The notes under the pieces are model-generated. The model saw nothing but the letters and a program-made list of their open reading frames with translations. It ran no database searches and was not told the origin of the DNA. From Chitinophagales bacterium (GTDB taxonomy: Bacteria; Bacteroidota; Bacteroidia; Chitinophagales; UBA8649), in assembly GCA_016777395.1 (NCBI GenBank), contig JADHRO010000057.1, positions 1-10,182 on the forward strand: a stretch of DNA of 10,182 nt, written 5' to 3'. Shown here piece after piece: positions 1 to 6,059 of this stretch (the stretch's first letter is position 1; each line of letters opens with the position of its first letter). The position numbers were made by a program, and so were the translations under genes.

Positions 1-97
1 CTGGAGTATCCACACTTTTGAAAAATCGGGCGGCTAGTAGGTATATGATAATACTTAATAATATGATGCCGATGTATTGACTTCTTCCTTCGTTCAT
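1..97 (-). CDS. N-terminal fragment of a membrane-anchored protein, function unknown
   Basis: An open frame reads leftward from an ATG at 97-95 and runs off the window after 32 codons. The peptide has a short polar start (MNEGRSQY), one strong hydrophobic segment at about residues 9-23 (IGIILLSIIIYLLAA), then a charged RFFKSVDTP stretch. This is the pattern of a single N-terminal anchor or uncleaved signal helix. An exact TAnnTTTG box sits 26 bases upstream of the start codon, which supports a real gene start. The layout of a short charged head, a helix and an R-F-F motif loosely recalls class B penicillin-binding proteins of Bacteroidota, but the similarity is too weak to name it. It lies downstream of purB on the same strand, 54 bases away, and may also receive read-through from purB. 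Confidence 0.5.
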   Translation of the reverse strand, partial: MNEGRSQYIGIILLSIIIYLLAARFFKSVDTP

Positions 98-123
98 GAA
101 AATTGATAATTTATTTGAGGGTG

Positions 124-131
124 CAAAAGTA
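124..131 (-). promoter_or_regulatory. Bacteroidota -7 box for the left-edge gene
   Basis: On the minus strand the bases read TACTTTTG, an exact match to the Bacteroidota sigma-A -7 consensus TAnnTTTG. It lies between the purB stop and the start codon at 97, which would give a leader of roughly 20 bases. No clear -33 TTG was found upstream, where the sequence overlaps the end of purB. Confidence 0.5.
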
Positions 132-151
132 AGGTTTTTCTCATTTAAGTT

Positions 152-1498
152 TTAAAAAACACCTACATAGTTACTCGGGCTAATATTTTTTAACTCTTTT
201 TTCAATGCCTCAGATACAGTCAAGCCATCGATGAAAGCATGAATCTCTTTTTGTCCTACGTGCGTATTTGTTCGAGTCAACTCTTTCAATTGCTCATAAG
301 GATTCGGGACACCCTCTCTCCTCAATACAGTTTGAATGGCTTCAGCTATAACCATCCAGTTGCTATCTAAATCATTGGCAATCTTCGCTTCATTCAATAA
401 TAACTTCCCTAAGCCTTTTTCTATGGATTTAATTGCAATTAAGGTATGTGCGATAGGAACACCTATGTTCCTTAAAACCGTTGAATCGGTCAAATCGCGT
501 TGAAGTCTTGAAATCGGTAATTTTGCAGCTAAATGTTCAAATAATGCATTAGCAATTCCTAAATTTCCTTCGGCATTTTCAAAATCTATTGGGTTCACCT
601 TGTGAGGCATCGCAGATGATCCAATCTCACCTTTTTTAATTTTCTGCTTGAAATAATCCATGGAAACATATGTCCAAATATCTCTGCATAAGTCTATTAA
701 AATAGTATTAATTCTTTTCCAATTGTCAAAATACGCTGCAAGAAAGTCATAATGCTCAATTTGCGTCGTGTATTGATAACGATACAAGCCCAGTCGTTCC
801 TCTACGAAGTTGTTGGCAAATTCAATCCAATCAAATTCTGGGTAGGCCAAATGATGAGCGTTAAAGTTACCTGTTGCTCCTCCAAATTTTGCTGCAATAG
901 GCAATTCTTTTAGCAGGTCTACTTGATTAACCAATCGTTCTACAAACACCATGATTTCTTTTCCTAGTTTACTTGGGCTGGCCGGTTGCCCGTGGGTTCT
1001 GGCTAATAGTGGAATATCTTTCCATTCCGCAGCTAATTCCTCAAGATGGGCGCAGAGCTGTTTGACTAAAGGTAAATTAATGTGCTCTTCACAATTGCGA
1101 AGCATTAAAGGGAATGATGTATTATTGATATCCTGAGAAGTAAGTCCAAAATGAATAAATTCTTTCACTTCACTGAGTCCTAGGTCTTCAAATTTTTCTT
1201 TTAGAAAATATTCTACTGCTTTGACATCATGATTAGTAGTTTGTTCAATTTTTTTAATGGAAGCAGCGTCTTCGTCACTAAAATGCTCATAAATATCTCT
1301 AAGGTCTTGGTATTGGTCCTTGCTAAAAGAGGAAAGCTGAGGCAATTTAGCTTCAAATAAGGCGATGAAGTATTCGACTTCAATAATCACTCGATACTTA
1401 ATTAGTGCATATTCAGAGAAATAATCGCTAAGTTCTTGTACTTTACCTGCGTACCTTCCGTCTACTGGTGAAATAGCACGTAATTTGGCTTTAGTCAT
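152..1498 (-). CDS. purB: Adenylosuccinate lyase
   Basis: PurB acts in the cytoplasm at two steps of purine synthesis: it splits SAICAR to AICAR plus fumarate, and adenylosuccinate to AMP plus fumarate. The 448-residue protein matches the length and order of the long, Escherichia coli-type enzyme and starts with the typical RAISPVDGRY. The fumarase/aspartase-superfamily signature GSSAMPHKVNP is at residues 293-303 and supplies the catalytic serine on the mobile loop. ARTHGQ (166-171) carries the catalytic histidine, H169. TSQDINNT (120-127) is a further conserved substrate-binding block, and HFGLTSQD and KFGGATGNFNAH are also intact. No truncation or frameshift is visible. It is divergent from topA, across a 140-base gap, and has its own -7 box at 1516-1523. 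Assignment is secure. Confidence 0.97.
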   Translation of the reverse strand: MTKAKLRAISPVDGRYAGKVQELSDYFSEYALIKYRVIIEVEYFIALFEAKLPQLSSFSKDQYQDLRDIYEHFSDEDAASIKKIEQTTNHDVKAVEYFLKEKFEDLGLSEVKEFIHFGLTSQDINNTSFPLMLRNCEEHINLPLVKQLCAHLEELAAEWKDIPLLARTHGQPASPSKLGKEIMVFVERLVNQVDLLKELPIAAKFGGATGNFNAHHLAYPEFDWIEFANNFVEERLGLYRYQYTTQIEHYDFLAAYFDNWKRINTILIDLCRDIWTYVSMDYFKQKIKKGEIGSSAMPHKVNPIDFENAEGNLGIANALFEHLAAKLPISRLQRDLTDSTVLRNIGVPIAHTLIAIKSIEKGLGKLLLNEAKIANDLDSNWMVIAEAIQTVLRREGVPNPYEQLKELTRTNTHVGQKEIHAFIDGLTVSEALKKELKNISPSNYVGVF

Positions 1499-1515
1499 AC
1501 TTGAGTATTTTCACA

Positions 1516-1523
1516 CAAAAGTA
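1516..1523 (-). promoter_or_regulatory. Bacteroidota -7 box for purB
   Basis: The minus strand reads TACTTTTG, an exact TAnnTTTG match ending 17 bases before the purB start codon. This implies a very short leader of about 10-12 bases. No clean TTG -33 element is visible at the usual distance; the upstream region is simply AT-rich. Confidence 0.5.
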
Positions 1524-1574
1524 AAACATTATGAAGGGTTCTTAGTTTATATTTAAAAATGATTTTCAACATTA

Positions 1575-1607
1575 TTGATGAAAAAATTAAAAGTAAAATT
1601 ACATTTG
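1575..1607 (+). promoter_or_regulatory. Bacteroidota promoter (-33 TTG and -7 TACATTTG) for topA
   Basis: A TTG at 1575-1577 is followed after 22 bases by TACATTTG at 1600-1607, an exact match to TAnnTTTG. Spacing is at the upper end of what this promoter class tolerates. The box lies 31 bases before the topA ATG, giving a leader of roughly 25 bases. It probably drives topA and the SirB1-like gene together. Confidence 0.55.
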
Positions 1608-1638
1608 TTGAAATTTTGAACATAAAAAACATCATAGA

Positions 1639-3972
1639 ATGTCAAAAAAACTAGTAATCGTAGAGTCTCCTTCCAAAGCAAAAACCATTCAAAAATATTT
1701 GGGTGATGATTACATTATTGAGTCTTCGTATGGACATGTAAGAGATTTACCTAAAAAGGATATTTCTATTGATGTTTCAAATAATTTCGAACCTAATTAT
1801 GTAGTTTCTGACGACAAGAAGGAGGTCGTAAAAAAATTGAAAAAATTAGCTAAGGAAGTTGATGAAGTTTTGTTAGCAACGGATGAGGACAGGGAGGGAG
1901 AAGCAATTTCTTGGCACCTGTGTGAGATCTTGGGCTTGGATGCAAAGACTGCAAAACGAATTACCTATACAGAAGTCACTAAGGATGCTATTTTAAAAGC
2001 ATTAAATAATCCCCGAAAATTAAATATGGGCTTGGTTAACGCGCAACAAGCTCGTAGGGTGTTGGATAGAATAGTGGGTTATGAATTGTCTCCTGTTTTA
2101 TGGAAAAAGGTAAAGCCATCGCTTTCTGCTGGAAGGGTGCAATCTGTTGCAGTAAGAATAATTGTAGAGCGAGAAAGAGAAATCACCAATTTTGATTCAA
2201 ATAGTTTCTTTAAAGTTTCGGCTTTGTTTGATGTTGAAGATAAACAAGGAAGACGAACGGTTTTGAAGGCAGAGCTTCCAAAAAGATTGGCTAATGAAGC
2301 CGAAGCGATGCAATTATTGGAGGAATGCAAGAACTCTAATTTTACTATCGGTAACATAGAGAAGAAACCTTCTCAAAAAAATCCTGCAGCTCCATTCATA
2401 ACTTCCACCTTACAGCAAGAAGCAAATAGAAAACTTGGATTTCCTGTTGGGAAAACAATGAGTGTTGCGCAAAAACTTTATGAAGCAGGACACATCACTT
2501 ATATGAGAACGGATTCAGTAAGTCTTTCTCAAACAGCGGTAAATGCAGCTGTAAATGAAATTACTTCAAGTTATGGCGAGGAGTATGTTAAAGTGAGAAA
2601 ATACTCGACTAAAGCAAAGGACGCGCAAGAGGCTCACGAGGCTATTCGTCCTACAAATTTCGGAGAACAAGAGGCAGGCGCTAATTTTGATGAGCAGCGT
2701 TTATATGATTTGATCTGGAAAAGATCTATTGCGTCTCAGATGTCTTCAGCAAAAATTGAAAGAACCATCGTCTCTGTGGAAATTAGTGAATCTTCAGAAC
2801 GACTTCAAGCCAAAGGAGAAGTCCTCGTCTTTGATGGTTTCTTAAAAGTATATTTAGAGGGTAAAGATGAAGAAGATGATGATGACGATGTAAGTGGCAT
2901 GCTACCGCCTTTAGCAGTGGGTCAAGACTTAGATTTGCAAGAGATAACTGGTACAGAACGATTTACAAAGCCAAGTGCTCGTTATACGGAAGCCAGTTTG
3001 GTTAAGAAACTGGAGGAGTTAGGCATTGGTCGACCATCTACCTATGCACCAACTATTTCCACTATTCAAAAAAGAGGATATGTGGAAAAGACAAATCGAG
3101 ATGGAGTAGAGCGAAAATATACAGTGCTTAAGCTTTCCAGTAATAGTATCGTTTCAAATCAAGATACTGAAGTTACAGGGGCCGAAAAAATGAAATTGTT
3201 TCCAACAGATATAGGGAGTGTAGTTAACGATTTCTTGATGGAGCATTTTAGCGAAATCATGGAATATGATTTTACTGCTCAAATGGAGCATTCATTTGAT
3301 AAAATTGAAGAAGGGGAAACGGAATGGAGTGCCATGGTTTCTAAGTTCTATAAACCTTTTCATGAATCAGTAGAAGACACGATAGAAAATGCAGATAGAG
3401 CTTCTGGAGAACGAATTTTAGGCAAAGATCCAAAATCTGGACATACCCTACTGGTGCGCGTAGGTCGATACGGGCCAATGGCTCAAATTGGTGCTCCGGA
3501 TGAGGTGGAGAAGCCTCAATACGCTAAATTATTGCCGACTCAGAGTATCGAAACGATAACTGCAGAGGAAGCCATTGCATTGTTCATTTTACCGAGGGTA
3601 GTTGGTGAGTTTGAAGATGAGGAGGTGAAAGCTGCTATTGGTCGATTTGGTCCATATCTCTTGCACAAAAAGAAGTTTGTCTCTATTACAAAGGACAGTG
3701 AATTAGATCCTTACACGATTCAGCTGCCTGATGCGATTCGCTTAATTGAAGAAAAAAGAGTAGCAGATGCTAATAAGTTTATCATGGAGTTTGAGGAGGA
3801 AGGAATTCAAGTGCTTAATGGTCGATGGGGACCATATATTCGAAAAGAGAAGAAAAATTTTAAAATACCTAAAGAGGTAGAAGCGGAAAAATTGACTTTG
3901 CCCGAAGTGCTAGATATCATCAAAAATCAACCTGCCAAAAGAGGAAAGTCTAAGGCAAAGGCAAAGAAATAA
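1639..3972 (+). CDS. topA: DNA topoisomerase I (type IA)
   Basis: This enzyme relaxes negatively supercoiled DNA by transient single-strand cleavage. The 777 residues show the Toprim domain first (residues 3-~115), with VIVESPSKAKTI and the acidic metal-binding DEDREGE at 82-88. The topoisomerase core follows, with PSLSAGRVQSVAVRIIVERE at 160-179. The active-site tyrosine is Y288 in HITYMRTDS, and IGRPSTYAPTI is at 463-473. There are no C-terminal four-cysteine zinc fingers; the only cysteines are C95 and C230. Instead, three short C-terminal repeats are visible, centred on GRYGPM (609-614), GRFGPY (668-673) and GRWGPY (728-733), followed by a lysine-rich tail (KRGKSKAKAKK). An acidic run EEDDDDD at 411-417 marks a loop. 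It starts at an ATG 31 bases after the end of an exact -7 box and has no Shine-Dalgarno. The next gene begins 3 bases after its stop. Confidence 0.97.
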   Translation: MSKKLVIVESPSKAKTIQKYLGDDYIIESSYGHVRDLPKKDISIDVSNNFEPNYVVSDDKKEVVKKLKKLAKEVDEVLLATDEDREGEAISWHLCEILGLDAKTAKRITYTEVTKDAILKALNNPRKLNMGLVNAQQARRVLDRIVGYELSPVLWKKVKPSLSAGRVQSVAVRIIVEREREITNFDSNSFFKVSALFDVEDKQGRRTVLKAELPKRLANEAEAMQLLEECKNSNFTIGNIEKKPSQKNPAAPFITSTLQQEANRKLGFPVGKTMSVAQKLYEAGHITYMRTDSVSLSQTAVNAAVNEITSSYGEEYVKVRKYSTKAKDAQEAHEAIRPTNFGEQEAGANFDEQRLYDLIWKRSIASQMSSAKIERTIVSVEISESSERLQAKGEVLVFDGFLKVYLEGKDEEDDDDDVSGMLPPLAVGQDLDLQEITGTERFTKPSARYTEASLVKKLEELGIGRPSTYAPTISTIQKRGYVEKTNRDGVERKYTVLKLSSNSIVSNQDTEVTGAEKMKLFPTDIGSVVNDFLMEHFSEIMEYDFTAQMEHSFDKIEEGETEWSAMVSKFYKPFHESVEDTIENADRASGERILGKDPKSGHTLLVRVGRYGPMAQIGAPDEVEKPQYAKLLPTQSIETITAEEAIALFILPRVVGEFEDEEVKAAIGRFGPYLLHKKKFVSITKDSELDPYTIQLPDAIRLIEEKRVADANKFIMEFEEEGIQVLNGRWGPYIRKEKKNFKIPKEVEAEKLTLPEVLDIIKNQPAKRGKSKAKAKK

Positions 3973-3975
3973 TTC

Positions 3976-4842
3976 ATGGGTCAAGGTTCTGAAATAAATG
4001 CACTTATCCGTCTGCTTGACGATGAAGATCCTGAGGTATTCGAAAACGTCACGAATAGAATTATTTCTTATGGATCAGAGGTAATACCCGAGTTGGAAAA
4101 TGCATGGAGTGACAGTGCCAATATTAATCTTCATGGCCGTATCGAAGAACTTATTCATATTCTTCAATTTAAAAAATTAAAGGAAGAGCTTAAGCTATGG
4201 ATCAATGATGATTTGGAGACATTACTCGATGGTGCCTTGTTGGTGGCAATGTCCGAGTTCCCGGACTTAGATAAAGAATTGGCATATCAGTATGTTGATA
4301 AGGCAAGGCAAAAAATATGGTTAGAACTCAGCGAGGGATATACCCCATTGGAGAATGTCAATATTTTTAATCAGGTTTTTTACAGTATAATTGGTTATTC
4401 AGGTGTAAAAGATGAGAATATTGAATCGCACGATTTCTGCTTAAATCATGTCTTAGAAAGTAAGAAAGGAAATGCTATTTCTTTGGGGATTTTATACCTT
4501 GTATTGGCTCAACAATTAGAGCTTCCCATTTATGGTGTTAATCTTTACCGACACTTTATATTGGCTTATCAAAAAAATTATGTTTTTGATTATGACTCGG
4601 ACAATACACGAGATACGATTTTCTTTATTAATCCAATGAATAAAGGAGTGCCCTTTCAACGAAGGGAAATTAAAGATTATATAGCGTCCATGAAAATTGA
4701 AGAGAAAGAGAGTTTCTTTAATCCAGCTGCTAACAAAGCCATCATTCGAGAATTGCTCTTCTATCTAAAATTTCATCTAGTTTCAAAAGGGAAAGACCAA
4801 AAGGCAGAAGAAATTTCTGAGCTGATTGAGCTGTTTGATTAG
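3976..4842 (+). CDS. SirB1/transglutaminase-like family protein with HEAT-like N-terminus
   Basis: The 288-residue soluble protein has no signal peptide. Residues ~7-45 (LIRLLDDEDPEVFENV to VIPELENAW) look like one or two HEAT-type helical repeats. Residues ~85-240 match the SirB1 N-terminal, transglutaminase-like domain: KKGNAISLGILYLVLAQQ (163-180), LPIYGVNLYRHFILAY (183-198, with H193), and the D/N-P block FFINPMNKGVPF (216-227) followed by REIKDYI. In true transglutaminases a nucleophilic cysteine sits where this protein has GNAIS (165-169), so it is probably non-catalytic, as seems general in this family. The biochemical role of SirB1-like proteins is not known. The start lies 3 bases after the topA stop, so the two genes are almost surely co-transcribed and perhaps translationally coupled. 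Its end faces the DoxX-like gene with only 5 bases between stops. Confidence 0.8.
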   Translation: MGQGSEINALIRLLDDEDPEVFENVTNRIISYGSEVIPELENAWSDSANINLHGRIEELIHILQFKKLKEELKLWINDDLETLLDGALLVAMSEFPDLDKELAYQYVDKARQKIWLELSEGYTPLENVNIFNQVFYSIIGYSGVKDENIESHDFCLNHVLESKKGNAISLGILYLVLAQQLELPIYGVNLYRHFILAYQKNYVFDYDSDNTRDTIFFINPMNKGVPFQRREIKDYIASMKIEEKESFFNPAANKAIIRELLFYLKFHLVSKGKDQKAEEISELIELFD

Positions 4843-4847
4843 CTGGT

Positions 4848-5222
4848 TTATTTTTTCGACTGCCACCATGCAATAACAATCAACAGCAGTTGAATAGGGA
4901 ATCTAATCCACAAAGCTTCCAATTGATTGGTGCCAAGAGCTTCTTGAGCGCCTTCATTAAAAGCTAAATAAATATTAGCAGGAAATACAGCAAGCAATAG
5001 CGCAATGATTCCCCAAGCCGCATATTGTCTCTTTGGACTATAAATCAATCCGATACCCAGCAGAATCTCTGCCAAACCACTTAGATGGACCAAAGCCAAA
5101 TGAAAGGGCAGGTAAGGAGGCATAATTTTCATATAAAAGTCCGGATTCACAAAGTGAAGAGCTCCTGCTATTATGTACAACCCTCCAAAGAAGTAGTAGG
5201 AAATTGTTTTTAACTTTCGCAT
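4848..5222 (-). CDS. DoxX-like small integral membrane protein
   Basis: A 124-residue hydrophobic protein with four predicted membrane helices at about residues 8-24, 43-61, 68-87 and 108-120, typical of the DoxX family in length and topology. Family-like blocks are GALHFVNPDFYMKIMPPYLP (20-39), SGLAEILLGIGL (48-59) and AAWGIIALLLAVFPANIYLA (68-87). These match the subgroup of DoxX-like proteins common in Bacteroidota. Function is not established; related proteins have been linked to quinone or redox chemistry at the membrane, but nothing here specifies a substrate. It follows yqgE by 32 bases on the same strand and probably shares its transcript. No separate -7 box was found in that gap. Confidence 0.8.
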   Translation of the reverse strand: MRKLKTISYYFFGGLYIIAGALHFVNPDFYMKIMPPYLPFHLALVHLSGLAEILLGIGLIYSPKRQYAAWGIIALLLAVFPANIYLAFNEGAQEALGTNQLEALWIRFPIQLLLIVIAWWQSKK

Positions 5223-5254
5223 TTTTTAATTGTGTATTAGTCTTTCTAATGTTT

Positions 5255-5863
5255 TTAGTTTAACTCAGGGCGCTCTGGTAAACTTGCAAGATGATGATAT
5301 AAGTCACCTAAACCATTCATGATTTCCTTCCACAGATCATCGCTACTGGAGAAAACTTTATTGGCACTCCCTTTCGCAACAATCCAAGAATCCTCAATTA
5401 GTTCTTTACGCAACTGACCGGGATCCCAACCCGAATAACCCAGTATAAACTTAAAGTGTTTAGGGGAAGATTCAGCTGTTTTTATTTTTTCAATCATTTG
5501 TTGAAAATCGCCACCCCAATATACACCTGGGAGAATCTCTAGAGCGTCCTCAATTTGCAAACTATTGTCATGCAGAAAATAGAGGGAGTCATTAGCGACA
5601 GGTCCTCCAAAATAAACAGGCAGCGCCAAATCATCAAGCTCTTCAATAAAATCACTGACTATAAATTCAGTTGGTTTGTTTAAAATGAAACCAAAAGAAC
5701 CTTCTTCTTTGGAGTGCGCACACATTAAACAAACCGTTCTTTTAAATACATCATCGGCTAGAAAAGGCTGAGAAAGAACAAATGACCCAATACGCAGTTG
5801 TTTACGTATTTCTTTTTTATAGTTCCATTTATAACGATCTAGCGCTTTCTTTTTATTCTCCAT
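5255..5863 (-). CDS. YqgE/AlgH family protein
   Basis: A 202-residue soluble protein of the widespread YqgE/AlgH (formerly DUF179) family, whose molecular function is unresolved. Hallmarks are intact: RIGSFVLSQPFLADDVFKRT (24-43), GSFGFILNKP (55-64), VYFGGPV (83-89) and KFILGYSGWDPGQLRKEL (138-155). The C-terminal DLWKEIMNGLGD is also usual. The first ~20 residues (MENKKKALDR onward) are a lysine-rich extension beyond the E. coli-type start; no internal ATG fits the family start better, so the upstream ATG at 5863 is kept. It heads a probable two-gene unit with the DoxX-like gene and is divergent from nqrA across 196 bases. No convincing TAnnTTTG box was found upstream of it on its strand. 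Confidence 0.9.
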   Translation of the reverse strand: MENKKKALDRYKWNYKKEIRKQLRIGSFVLSQPFLADDVFKRTVCLMCAHSKEEGSFGFILNKPTEFIVSDFIEELDDLALPVYFGGPVANDSLYFLHDNSLQIEDALEILPGVYWGGDFQQMIEKIKTAESSPKHFKFILGYSGWDPGQLRKELIEDSWIVAKGSANKVFSSSDDLWKEIMNGLGDLYHHLASLPERPELN

Positions 5864-6006
5864 AATTCAGAGGTATATGGGTTAATCTGTAGACACAAGA
5901 TTCGAAAAAAAGTTGATAGGAGAAAACTTTTAGGACAATATTTAGTCAATGTGGATAAATGCTTTAAAAAAGAAGAACTAAGCTTTAGAAATAAATTTCT
6001 TTGTAG

Positions 6007-6014
6007 TAACTTTG
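6007..6014 (+). promoter_or_regulatory. Bacteroidota -7 box for the nqr operon
   Basis: TAACTTTG matches TAnnTTTG exactly and is followed by CG, in a context (TTTGTAGTAACTTTGCGACG) very typical of Bacteroidota promoters. The expected -33 position holds TTTAG at 5984-5988 rather than a clean TTTG, about 19 bases upstream. Transcription would begin near 6020, giving a leader of about 40 bases before the nqrA ATG at 6060. A short imperfect palindrome, AGAAATAAATTTCT (5987-6000), lies between the two promoter elements and might be an operator, although AT-rich palindromes arise easily by chance. Confidence 0.6.
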
Positions 6015-6059
6015 CGACGTTTTTAAACAGCCCTAGGACGAATAGGTTTTAAAGCTAAA

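Noticed and set aside
132..164. Possible terminator hairpin at the purB end (AGGTTTTT paired with AAAAACACCT)
   Set aside because: The stem is imperfect and A/T-only apart from its base, overlaps the stop codon, and has no proper T tract on the minus strand.
951..1136. 61-codon plus-strand open frame inside purB
   Set aside because: It is antisense to the strongly conserved purB coding sequence, has no recognisable domain and no promoter box; a shadow frame.
2079..2357. 92-codon minus-strand open frame inside topA
   Set aside because: It lies antisense to the conserved topoisomerase core and resembles no family.
5236..5255. Hairpin ATTAG-TCTTT-CTAAT followed by GTTTTT between yqgE and the DoxX-like gene
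   Set aside because: The T tract follows on the plus strand, against the direction of both flanking genes, and the 5-base stem with a single G-C pair is too weak to call a terminator.
5864..5960. Promoter for yqgE on the minus strand
   Set aside because: I looked for TAnnTTTG and found only degenerate T-rich stretches, so no site is called.
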